A stretch of DNA of 29,573 nucleotides, from the NCBI GenBank assembly GCA_036566745.1, contig DATCVR010000221.1:1-29573 (forward strand), read 5' to 3'. Below, one piece after another: positions 19,867 through 26,491 of the stretch. Position 1 is the first letter of the stretch. Each line of letters opens with the position of its first letter. The notes below the pieces were generated by a model that had not been told where the DNA came from, made no database searches, and was given only the letters and a program-made list of their open reading frames with translations. The position numbers were made by a program, and so were the translations under genes. Origin of the DNA: DATCVR01 sp036566745 (GTDB lineage: Bacteria; Actinomycetota; Actinomycetes; Jiangellales; Jiangellaceae).

Positions 19867-20078
19867 TGGATGACCACCAGCACGTCGCCTTCCTGGACGA
19901 CGTCGCCCGCGGCAACCTTCACCTCGGCCACCAGCCCGCCGTCCTCGCAGAGCACGGGGATCTCCATCTTCATCGACTCCAGGACGAGAAGAGTAGTCCC
20001 GGCCTCGACCCGGTCACCCTCGGATACCACCACAGAGTGGACATTGGCTACCATCTCGGCGGACACCAGTTCGGCCAC
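19863..20078 (-). CDS. Free-standing biotin/lipoyl attachment protein (TB7.3-like)
   Basis: A 71-residue single-domain biotin carrier. The biotinylation motif ESMKMEIPVL places the modified lysine at residue 37. The two symmetric halves are AEMVANVHSVVVSEGDRVEA and AEVKVAAGDVVQEGDVLVVI. The length and order match the mycobacterial protein TB7.3 (Rv3221c), also 71 residues and also next to the redox sigma/anti-sigma genes. No carboxylase or biotin-ligase gene lies nearby, so the partner enzyme is unknown. The GTG at 20078 is chosen because AGAGGAGA lies about eight bases upstream and it gives the family's length; an ATG start further upstream would add about 54 basic, unconserved residues. The stop overlaps the thioesterase start. 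Confidence 0.9.
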   Translation of the reverse strand: MAELVSAEMVANVHSVVVSEGDRVEAGTTLLVLESMKMEIPVLCEDGGLVAEVKVAAGDVVQEGDVLVVIQ

Positions 20079-20188
20079 GCGCCGTTCTCCTCTCGTCAGC
20101 CCGAGCATTCCACCACGTTTCATCATCAGGCCGGGATCTCTGGGCGTGGCGCCCACATGATCGCACCCCCGCGGGTGATCATGATCTC

Positions 20189-20947
20189 GTGGTGCTGGTC
20201 CTCGTCGCGCTCGCCGCCGGCCTGGCGGTCGGATACGCACGCGACGGCCGGCTGCGCAGGCTCCTCGACCAGCCGCCCGAGCGCAGTCGGCTGCTGCTCA
20301 CCGCCCTCGGCCTGGTCGTCGTCGGAGTCCTCGCCGGGTGGGCATGGGAGCCCTTGCTGGCGTTCTTCTCCGCACTCAGCGGGCTGGCCATCGCGTTCTA
20401 CGCGTGGATCAACCGCCGGTTCCAGGGGGCGCTGCTCGTGGCCGGTGGGTTCGCCCTGAACGCGCTCGTGCTGCTCCTCAACGGCGCGGTCCCGGTGTCC
20501 GAGCAGGCCGCCGACCGGATCGGTGCCGACACCACGCTCGCCGCGAGCGACGTCGTCCCCACCGCCGGCGCCACGCTCCCCTGGCTCGGCAAGGTGATCC
20601 CGGTGGCGTTCCCGCCACGCCCCGAGGTCGTCAGCCCGGGCGACATCGCCATCGCCGCGGGTCTGGGGCTCATCGTCGCGGCCGGCATGACGCGTCGCCC
20701 CGCTGCCGCGGAGGTCGCCGACGACGACGATGCCTGGCTCACCACGCCGCCGCCGGGGCTCGTCATCGCCGATCCCCCGCGCGCCGACAGCGCCGGCATC
20801 GCCACCGACACGGCCGCAGGCGCCGCCGAACCGCCGCCCGATCCCGTCGGCGAGCCCGCGATCAGCGCCCACCAGCGTGCCGGCCACCCGGCCGAGCCCG
20901 CCGTCGACCATCCCGTCGAGCGACACGAGCTGCGCCGGCACGCGTGA
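20189..20947 (+). CDS. DUF5317-like membrane protein
   Basis: A 252-residue membrane protein with about five hydrophobic segments: residues 2-15, 34-50, 55-73, 81-97 and 150-168. LPWLGKVIPVAFPP followed by SPGDIAIAAGLGLIVAAGM resembles the conserved end of DUF5317 proteins, as I remember them; the match should be tested. The last 80 residues are Pro/Ala/Asp/Glu-rich and probably unstructured in the cytosol. The GTG at 20189 is directly followed by a second GTG, and no Shine-Dalgarno sequence is evident. A bulged inverted repeat (CATGATCGCACCC...GGGTGATCATG, about 20157-20184) overlaps its promoter zone. It lies divergent from the biotin carrier and upstream of the bL37 gene. Confidence 0.65.
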   Translation: MVLVLVALAAGLAVGYARDGRLRRLLDQPPERSRLLLTALGLVVVGVLAGWAWEPLLAFFSALSGLAIAFYAWINRRFQGALLVAGGFALNALVLLLNGAVPVSEQAADRIGADTTLAASDVVPTAGATLPWLGKVIPVAFPPRPEVVSPGDIAIAAGLGLIVAAGMTRRPAAAEVADDDDAWLTTPPPGLVIADPPRADSAGIATDTAAGAAEPPPDPVGEPAISAHQRAGHPAEPAVDHPVERHELRRHA

Positions 20948-20988
20948 GCGCACCCGCGGCCAGCGGCGGATCGTTCCGCCGATCGTGC

Positions 20989-20994
20989 GACAAT
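20989..20994 (+). promoter_or_regulatory. Candidate -10 element for the bL37 gene
   Basis: GACAAT lies 57 bp before the bL37 ATG. A small inverted repeat CGGCGG-N6-CCGCCG (20964-20981) lies in the -35 zone. No good -35 hexamer is visible, so this is tentative. Confidence 0.25.
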
Positions 20995-21051
20995 GGGCGC
21001 CGACGTGGCCGTCCGACATCGGGCCCGGCTGAGCGACGAAGGAGCACCCCC

Positions 21052-21126
21052 ATGGGCAAGAAGGCACGCAAGCGCAGGGCTCGCAAGAACAAGGGCGCCA
21101 ACCACGGCAAGCGCCCCAACGCCTGA
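21052..21126 (+). CDS. 50S ribosomal protein bL37
   Basis: A 24-residue, extremely basic protein beginning MGKKARKRRARKNKGA and ending with the signature NHGKRPNA. This is the pattern of bL37, the small actinobacterial ribosomal protein first seen in mycobacterial 50S structures, whose end is also ANHGKRPNA; there it is buried in 23S rRNA. GAAGGAG seven bases before the ATG is a strong Shine-Dalgarno sequence. The gene is so short that automated callers often miss it. A 56-nt palindromic terminator begins five bases after the stop, so the gene is probably expressed as its own unit. Identification comes from the remembered motif; no alignment was run. Confidence 0.85.
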   Translation: MGKKARKRRARKNKGANHGKRPNA

Positions 21127-21130
21127 CGCG

Positions 21131-21186
21131 CACGCACGAGAGGGCCCCGGAACCGATCGATCGGTTCCGGGGCCCTCTCGTGTGTG
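21131..21186. terminator. Palindromic bidirectional terminator between bL37 and rsrA
   Basis: The 44 nt from 21137 to 21180 are a perfect palindrome centred on GATC-GATC (arms contain GAGAGGGCCCCGGAACC). Pairing continues outward to 21131-21186 with one G-T pair. It stands between two convergent units, bL37 (plus strand) and sigR-rsrA (minus strand), and can fold in both transcripts. Confidence 0.85.
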
Positions 21187-21208
21187 GCGACCTACGAGGT
21201 CGCGGCGC

Positions 21209-21484
21209 CTAGGAGATCTCGGTGATCTGCACCCGGACCTCGCGGATCCGGGCCAGGACGCGCGTACGCAGCTCGTCGGGGGCGTGCTCGCACGGGCAGG
21301 ACCGCGCCAGCACCTCCTTCACGACCCGCTCGAGGTCGTACTCGGACAGGCAGGGCTGGCATTCGACCAGGTGAGCCTCGATCTCGGCGTACGTCAGCAC
21401 GCGGTCGGTCAGCTCGTGGTCGAGGAAGACGTCGAGCCGCTGGAGTACCTCGTCGCAGTCGACGTGGTGATCGTCGCAACTCAT
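21209..21484 (-). CDS. rsrA: Zinc anti-sigma factor RsrA/RshA (redox sensor)
   Basis: A 91-residue ZAS-family anti-sigma factor that holds SigR until disulfide stress. The zinc motif is H38-x3-C42-x2-C45 in AHLVECQPCLSEY. Cys10 upstream is the usual partner for the trigger disulfide, and further cysteines sit at 3, 63 and 65 (SCPCEHAP), close in number and place to Streptomyces RsrA, where the late pair is adjacent instead of CxC. The ATG at 21484 has GAGGGGAG about eight bases upstream; longer in-frame starts would reach into sigR. It lies 55 bp downstream of sigR on the same strand, as in other Actinobacteria, and should be cotranscribed with it. Confidence 0.92.
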   Translation of the reverse strand: MSCDDHHVDCDEVLQRLDVFLDHELTDRVLTYAEIEAHLVECQPCLSEYDLERVVKEVLARSCPCEHAPDELRTRVLARIREVRVQITEIS

Positions 21485-21539
21485 CGGTCGCGCTCCCCTC
21501 TTCGTGCGGCGTTGCACGAACAGTTCGGATCCGCTGTGC

Positions 21540-22241
21540 TCATTCGCCGATCTCCCCACTGGCCGGCGCGAGGCCGCGCTCGCGCGCGTAGTCCTCGAGC
21601 AACACCCGCAACTGACGCCGGCCGCGGTGCAGCCGGGACATCACGGTGCCGATGGGAGTGCCCATGATCTCCGCGATCTCCTTGTACGGGAACCCCTCGA
21701 CGTCGGCCAGGTAGACCGCGATCCGGAACTCCTCGGGGATCTGCTGCAAGGCGTTCTTCACATCGGAGTCGGGCAGATGGGACAGTGCCTCCGCCTCGGC
21801 CGAGATCAGGCCCGACGACGTGTGCGCCTCGGCACGCGCCATCTGCCAGTCCTCGATCTCCTCCGTCGCGCTCTGCTGCGGCTCGCGCTGCTTCTTGCGG
21901 TAGGAGTTGATGAAGGTGTTGGTCAGGATGCGGTAGAGCCAGGCCTTGAGGTTGGTTCCTTCCTTGAACTGGTGGAACGAGGCGTAGGCCTTGGCGAAGG
22001 TCTCTTGGACCAGGTCTTCGGCATCGCTGGAGTTGCGGGTCATCCGCAACGCCGCCGAGTACAGCTGGTCGAGGAACGGCAACGCGTCGCGCTCGAAGCG
22101 CTGCGTGCGCTGCTCGGCACTCTCCTGGTCAGCCATCGCCTTCGATGTTATCGACGCGACAGAGGTCACTGCCGTCCAGTCCTTCCAGCCGAGACGAACC
22201 GACGACTGCACCTCCGGATCGGCGGTGGCGGTTGCGCTCAC
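21540..22241 (-). CDS. sigR: ECF sigma factor SigR/SigH (thiol-oxidative stress)
   Basis: An ECF12-type sigma factor. Region 2 reads SAALRMTRNSSDAEDLVQET, FHQFKEGTNLKAWLYRILTN and FINSYRKKQREP. Region 4 reads IPEEFRIAVYLADVEGFPYK, EIAEIMGTPIGTVMSRLHRG and RRQLRVLL. The whole matches mycobacterial SigH closely. The GTG at 22241 gives 233 residues and has GGGGAGGA nine bases upstream. The ATG at 22136 gives 198 residues with only a weak GAAGG two bases away. In Streptomyces coelicolor a longer, short-lived isoform SigR' is made from an upstream start, so both could be real. A GGAAT-N18-GTT promoter lies about 85 bp before the GTG. rsrA follows. Confidence 0.95.
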   Translation of the reverse strand: MSATATADPEVQSSVRLGWKDWTAVTSVASITSKAMADQESAEQRTQRFERDALPFLDQLYSAALRMTRNSSDAEDLVQETFAKAYASFHQFKEGTNLKAWLYRILTNTFINSYRKKQREPQQSATEEIEDWQMARAEAHTSSGLISAEAEALSHLPDSDVKNALQQIPEEFRIAVYLADVEGFPYKEIAEIMGTPIGTVMSRLHRGRRQLRVLLEDYARERGLAPASGEIGE

Positions 22242-22324
22242 AGTGTCAGGTCCTCCCCGGTTACGTAGGCGACTCGTCGCGGCCATGGCGCGCACTCGGC
22301 ACACCAGAGCCGTTCGACGTGGTC

Positions 22325-22350
22325 AACGCGGGTGGGAGCGGCGGAATTCC
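22325..22350 (-). promoter_or_regulatory. SigR-dependent autoregulatory promoter of sigR
   Basis: Minus strand: GGAAT at 22350-22346, exactly 18 bases, then GTT at 22327-22325. This equals the published consensus of SigR/SigH promoters (GGAAT-N18-GTT). Transcription would start near 22318, giving a leader of about 76 nt before the GTG at 22241. It overlaps the 5' flank between sigR and the hydrolase 3' end, where no gene is displaced. Confidence 0.75.
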
Positions 22351-22370
22351 CGGCCGGAGAGGTGGCTGGA

Positions 22371-23000
22371 TCAGGCCGTGGAAACCGTGCTGACCAGCCA
22401 GGACCGCACCGCCTGGGCGACCCCGGCCAGGACCGCGCTCTGGTTCTGGGACTTGGGTACGGCCAGGGCGTGATCGGCGTGGGGCACCGCCACGACGCGG
22501 TGGGAACCGGCCGGGAACTCCTCGGGGTGGCCGAAGGGGTCGCGGGCCCCCTGGACGACCAGGGTGGGCACCCCGGCGTCGGCGAGCTCGGCGAAGCGCG
22601 AGCGCTCCGGCTTGCCCGGAGGATGCAGCGGGAAGGCGAGCGAGACGACGGCGATGGCGTCGACCTGCTTGGCAGTGCGGCACGCCACCCGCGCACCGGC
22701 ACTGCGCCCGCCGACGGCCACCGGGAGGTCGCGAGCCACCGAGTCGAGCACGGCAAGCCAGGCGCGATCGAGGACCTCCGGACGCGGCGCGATCTTCTTC
22801 TCGGCGACCCGCCAGGGCTGCTCGACGCGGATCACGCTGATGCCCGCCGACGGCAGGCGCTCGGCCAGCGCGGCGAGGTCGCGCGAGCGTGGCCCGCCGC
22901 CGGCACCATGGCCCAGGACGAGCCGCAGCCAGGGGTCGTCCGCCTCGTCGGTCCACAACCGCGCATCGCCGTCCGGTGTGGCCACATCTGCGATGATCAT
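22371..23000 (-). CDS. Alpha/beta-family hydrolase (KANL3/Tex30-like)
   Basis: A 209-residue small alpha/beta hydrolase. GHGAGGGPRSRDLAAL is the oxyanion loop, GGRSAGARVACR the nucleophile elbow with Ser100, VVQGARDPFGHPEE supplies Asp154, and PHADHALAVP supplies His177. The pattern is that of the dienelactone-hydrolase-like family often found beside SRAP and sigR genes in Actinobacteria; the substrate is unknown. The ATG at 23000 has no Shine-Dalgarno sequence. TAACCT lies nine bases upstream, so it may be leaderless. It lies 78 bp downstream of the SRAP gene, and its stop is 20 bp before the SigR-type promoter. Confidence 0.87.
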   Translation of the reverse strand: MIIADVATPDGDARLWTDEADDPWLRLVLGHGAGGGPRSRDLAALAERLPSAGISVIRVEQPWRVAEKKIAPRPEVLDRAWLAVLDSVARDLPVAVGGRSAGARVACRTAKQVDAIAVVSLAFPLHPPGKPERSRFAELADAGVPTLVVQGARDPFGHPEEFPAGSHRVVAVPHADHALAVPKSQNQSAVLAGVAQAVRSWLVSTVSTA

Positions 23001-23078
23001 CGAGGGTTGAGGTTACGCCACGCGACGCCGTCGTGGATCATCGCGGCGAGCGTTTGTCCGGACCGCGCCGGGCCGTGG

Positions 23079-23798
23079 TCACGTCGCGAGCTGATCGAGT
23101 AGCTGAGGGCCGTTGTTGCGGACATTGTTGACCTCCGTGGACACCGGGTAGGCCTCGAGGACACCCGGCACCGCGGGCGTGAGCAGCGCACGGAGCTGGT
23201 CGGTGTCGTCGCGGTCGGGGTCGAGCCAGTCGCTCCAGCGATCGCGCTCGACCAGCATCGGCATGCGGTCGTGGATCTGCCCGACATCGTCGGTGGCGTC
23301 GGTGGTGAGGATGACCGCCGACCAGAGGAACGCGCCGGCCTCGTCGCTGCCCCGCGAGGGATCGCGCCAGATCTCGTAGAGCCCCGCCATGGCCAGCATG
23401 CCCTCGCGCGGGCGGATGAAGAACGGCTGCTTGGCGCCTTTGTCCTCGCCGCGCCACTCGTAGAACCCCTCGGCAGGGAGGATGCAGCGACGCATCGCGA
23501 ACGCGCGCCGGAACGACGGCTTCTCGGGCGCGGTCTCGACCCGGGCGTTGATCAGGCGGTTGCCGATGGAGGCGTCCTTGGCCCACGACGGGACCAGCCC
23601 CCAGCGCACGGTGGACAGCCGTCGCTGTGGCGGGGCGTCGGGCTCGTCGCGACGCCGGCGGGTGAGGACGGCGTAGACGTCCTTGGTCGGAGCGACGTTC
23701 CAGTCGGGTTCGAGGCGTTCGCGCACGTCGATGCGGTCGATGCCGAACTCGTCGGCGAGATCGTCGGCGCTCTGGCTGACCGCGTACCTTCCGCACAT
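23079..23798 (-). CDS. yedK: SRAP-domain abasic-site protein (YedK/HMCES family)
   Basis: A 239-residue SOS-response-associated protein that crosslinks to abasic sites in single-stranded DNA through its N-terminal Cys2 and shields them. MCGRY starts the protein, so Cys2 becomes N-terminal after Met removal. WNVAPT follows, then INARVET with Asn84 and Arg86, LPAEGFYEWRG with Glu114, and IHDRMPMLV with His176; all the known active-site residues are present. Length is normal. In mycobacteria the counterpart Rv3226c lies in the same neighbourhood. TACAAC six bases before the ATG suggests a leaderless message. Confidence 0.95.
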   Translation of the reverse strand: MCGRYAVSQSADDLADEFGIDRIDVRERLEPDWNVAPTKDVYAVLTRRRRDEPDAPPQRRLSTVRWGLVPSWAKDASIGNRLINARVETAPEKPSFRRAFAMRRCILPAEGFYEWRGEDKGAKQPFFIRPREGMLAMAGLYEIWRDPSRGSDEAGAFLWSAVILTTDATDDVGQIHDRMPMLVERDRWSDWLDPDRDDTDQLRALLTPAVPGVLEAYPVSTEVNNVRNNGPQLLDQLAT

Positions 23799-23913
23799 GC
23801 CTCAGTTGTACCCCGTGTCACCGACAGCAGACGTGCACACGCACGGCGGCCGATCGGCCCCGGACTGTGAGGAGGCAAGGCAGGACCGTGCGAGTTCGTG
23901 GTAGGCAGGACAC

Positions 23914-24471
23914 ATGAGCCTCGTGCGCCTGATCGCCCGTCCGATGCTGGCATCGATCTTCGTCGTGCAGGGATACAAGAACCTCCGCGACCCGTCGCCG
24001 CTGCTACCGGCTGCGTCGAAGTTCGCCGACCGGGTCGGCCCCGTGATCGAGAAGGCTGCGCCCCAGGCGCCTACCGACCCCAAGGCTCTCATCCGGATCA
24101 ACGCCGGGGCCCAGCTCGGGGCCGGCGTGGCCCTCGGCACGGGCACCCTGCCGCGGCTGGCCTCGATCGTGCTAGCCGGCTCGCTGGTGCCTGCCACCTG
24201 GATGGGCCACCCCTTCTGGGACATCGAGGACACCGACCAGCGCAAGGCGCAGCGCATCCAGTTCCTCAAGAACGTCGGCCTGGCGGGTGGGCTGCTGCTG
24301 GCCAGCGTCGACACCGAGGGAAAGCCGGGGCTGCCGTGGCGGGCTCGCCGCGCCGCACGCGACGCCAAGCGGGCCACGCGCACCGCCAAGCGTGAGGCCA
24401 AGCTCGCCACCCGGGCCGCCCGGGCCGAGGTCAGCTCGCGCGGCCGGCGGCTGCTGCCCGGCCGCGACTGA
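23914..24471 (+). CDS. DoxX-family membrane protein
   Basis: A 185-residue protein of the DoxX/DUF-type quinone-reductase-like family. RLIARPMLASIFVVQGYKNLRD is the characteristic first helix. A loop follows with LIRINAGAQLGAGVALGTGTL, then ASIVLAGSLVPATWMGHPFWD and FLKNVGLAGGLLLASVD, giving four helices. The last 55 residues are a very basic Ala/Arg/Lys tail with repeated ARRAARDAKRATRTAKREAK pattern, probably a cytosolic helix that could bind nucleic acid or acidic lipids (inference). Mycobacterial DoxX proteins of this type join superoxide dismutase in a detoxification complex; no sod gene is here. The start lies 115 bp from the divergent SRAP gene; AGGA is four bases before the ATG. Confidence 0.85.
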   Translation: MSLVRLIARPMLASIFVVQGYKNLRDPSPLLPAASKFADRVGPVIEKAAPQAPTDPKALIRINAGAQLGAGVALGTGTLPRLASIVLAGSLVPATWMGHPFWDIEDTDQRKAQRIQFLKNVGLAGGLLLASVDTEGKPGLPWRARRAARDAKRATRTAKREAKLATRAARAEVSSRGRRLLPGRD

Positions 24472-24506
24472 CTCGTCGATCCGGCTCTGCCTCGGCTGAC
24501 CGGGCC

Positions 24507-26252
24507 TCAGCTGACCGGCTCGACCACCCGTGGACGAGCCTCGGGGGCCGCCGAGCGGATCTCGTCGGCGGCTTCGTCGTCGGGCTTGGCCTGGGAGTCG
24601 CGCTCGGCGGCCACTCGCGCGGTGTAGACCTCGACCTCGCGGGCGATGGTCTCCTCGTCCCACCCGAGAACCCCGCCCATGAGCCGGGCCACCGGCTCGG
24701 CGCAGTCGACGCCGCGGTGGGGGAACTCGATCGAGATGCGGGTGCGGCGGGTGAGGACGTCCTCGAGGTGCAGGGCGCCTTCGTGGGTGACCGCGTAGAC
24801 CACCTCGACCTGGATGTAGTCCTCGGCGCCCGGAACCGGCTCGAGCAGCTCCGGGCGGTCGGTGGCCAGCTCGAGGACCTCGTGGATCATCGAGCCGTAA
24901 CGATCGAGGAGGTGGCGCACGCGGTGGGGGTGTAGGCCGTGGGAGTCGCCGAGAGTGTCGACCTGGTTCACGAGCGCGTGGTAGCCGTCGGCGCCGAGCA
25001 GCGGCACCTTGTCGGTGATGGACGGCGCCACCCGGCCGCGGAGATCGGTGGCCGCGGCATCGATGGCGTCGGCGGCCATGACGCGGTACGTCGTGTACTT
25101 GCCGCCGGCGATGGCCACCATGCCCGGCGCCGGGCGGGCCACGGCGTGCTCGCGGGAGAGCTTCGAGCTCTGGTCGCTCTCGCCCGCGAGCAGGGGACGC
25201 AGCCCGGCGTAGACGCCCTGGATGTCGTCGTGGGTCAGCGGCGTGGCCAGCACGGAGTTGACGTGGTCGAGGATGTAGTCGATGTCGGCGCGGGTGGCGG
25301 CCGGATGGGCGAGGTCGAGGTTCCAGTCGGTGTCGGTGGTGCCGACGATCCAGTGGGCCCGCCACGGGAGCACGAACAGCACGGACTTCTCGGTGCGCAG
25401 GATCAGGCCCGACTCGGCGGCGATGCGGTCGCGCGGCACCACGATGTGCACGCCCTTGCTCGCCCGCACCCGGAAGCGCCCGCGGGTGCCGGCCAGGCGC
25501 TGCATCTCGTCGGTCCACACGCCGGTGCAGTTGACGACGACGTCGGCGGACACGTCGGTCTCGTCGCCGGTCTCGACGTCGCGGACCCGCACGCCGGTGA
25601 TCCGGTCCGCCTCGCGCAGGAAGCCCACCACCTGGGTGGACGTGCGGACGACGGCGCCGTAGTGGGCAGCCGTGCGGGCGACGGTCAGGGTGTGGCGGGC
25701 GTCGTCGGCCTGGGCGTCGAAGTACCGGATGCCGCCGACCAGTGCGTCGTGGCGCAACCCCGGGAACAGCCGCAGGGCTCCGGCGCGGGTGAGGTGCTTC
25801 TGGCCCGGCACCGAGCGTGCGCCGCCCATGGAGTCGTACATGAGCAGGCCGGTGGCGGTGTACGGACGCTCCCAGACCCGGTGGGTCAGCGGGTAGAGGA
25901 TCGGCACCGGCTTGACGAGGTGGGGGGCGATCCGGGTGAGCATCAGCTCGCGCTCCCGCAGCGCCTCGCGGACCAGCCCGAACTCGAACTGCTCGAGGTA
26001 GCGCAGCCCGCCGTGGAAAAGCTTGCTGGAGCGGCTGGAGGTGCCAGCCGCGAAGTCGCGAGCCTCGACCAAAGCGACCCGCAGGCCTCGGGTGGCGGCA
26101 TCGAGCGCCGAGCCCACGCCGACGACCCCGCCGCCGATGACGACGACGTCGAACTGCTGAGTGCTCAGCTGTTCCCAGGTGCGGGCACGACCCTTGGAAC
26201 TGAGCCGGCCGGGCGACCCGGACTCGGCTGGGCTGGGGCTCTGAACGGCCAC
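24507..26252 (-). CDS. glpD: Aerobic glycerol-3-phosphate dehydrogenase
   Basis: A 581-residue membrane-associated flavoenzyme that oxidises glycerol-3-phosphate to dihydroxyacetone phosphate and passes electrons to quinone. The FAD-binding loop is VVVIGGGVVGVGSALDAATR (glycines from residue 40). SSRSSKLFHGGLRYLEQFEF is the GlpD signature, and the C-terminal DAO_C domain includes YVVTHEGALHLEDVLTRRTR-like sequence (here VYAVTHEGALHLEDVLTRRT). A Pro/Ser/Glu-rich N-terminus precedes the fold. The GTG at 26252 is preferred: GAGGT lies five bases upstream; an in-frame ATG at 26327 would add 25 unconserved residues. It is divergent from glpF-glpK, making a compact glycerol-utilisation locus. Confidence 0.95.
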   Translation of the reverse strand: MAVQSPSPAESGSPGRLSSKGRARTWEQLSTQQFDVVVIGGGVVGVGSALDAATRGLRVALVEARDFAAGTSSRSSKLFHGGLRYLEQFEFGLVREALRERELMLTRIAPHLVKPVPILYPLTHRVWERPYTATGLLMYDSMGGARSVPGQKHLTRAGALRLFPGLRHDALVGGIRYFDAQADDARHTLTVARTAAHYGAVVRTSTQVVGFLREADRITGVRVRDVETGDETDVSADVVVNCTGVWTDEMQRLAGTRGRFRVRASKGVHIVVPRDRIAAESGLILRTEKSVLFVLPWRAHWIVGTTDTDWNLDLAHPAATRADIDYILDHVNSVLATPLTHDDIQGVYAGLRPLLAGESDQSSKLSREHAVARPAPGMVAIAGGKYTTYRVMAADAIDAAATDLRGRVAPSITDKVPLLGADGYHALVNQVDTLGDSHGLHPHRVRHLLDRYGSMIHEVLELATDRPELLEPVPGAEDYIQVEVVYAVTHEGALHLEDVLTRRTRISIEFPHRGVDCAEPVARLMGGVLGWDEETIAREVEVYTARVAAERDSQAKPDDEAADEIRSAAPEARPRVVEPVS

Positions 26253-26491
26253 GGTGACCTCGCCTCCCTGCTGTGCTGACAGCTTCTGACGGCGCCCCGG
26301 ACGAGTCAGCGACGCCGGGCGCGGCATCGATGTTCACGCTACCCGTTCGGCGCGCCGCCCGCGGCCTTCGGCATTTCGTGGACACCACGGTTTTCGATCA
26401 GTAAGTTCCGAAATAGCAGGCAACGATGCCGGGGCTCGGGTTGTCCGGGCAGGCCGTTGGTCGTTGCCGACCTACGGCAACGGAGGTCCAC
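26253..26491. promoter_or_regulatory. Divergent glpD / glpFK control region
   Basis: This 239-bp spacer contains an inverted repeat CGTGG-ACA-CCACG (26377-26389). It also contains ATTTCG at 26373-26378 mirrored by CGAAAT at 26409-26414. Either could be the operator of a GylR- or GlpR-type repressor, but none is encoded in the window. I could not fix -35/-10 pairs for either direction. Confidence 0.4.

Noticed and set aside
20079..20240. Longer N-terminus for the biotin carrier from an ATG at 20240
   Set aside because: The added residues are basic and unlike any carrier protein; the GTG at 20078 has a good Shine-Dalgarno sequence and gives the 71-residue family length.
24172..26388. Long plus- and minus-strand open frames (up to 738 codons) overlapping glpD
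   Set aside because: They are Arg/Pro/Ala/His-rich with no motif, as expected of other frames of a high-GC gene; glpD has clear family motifs over the whole stretch.
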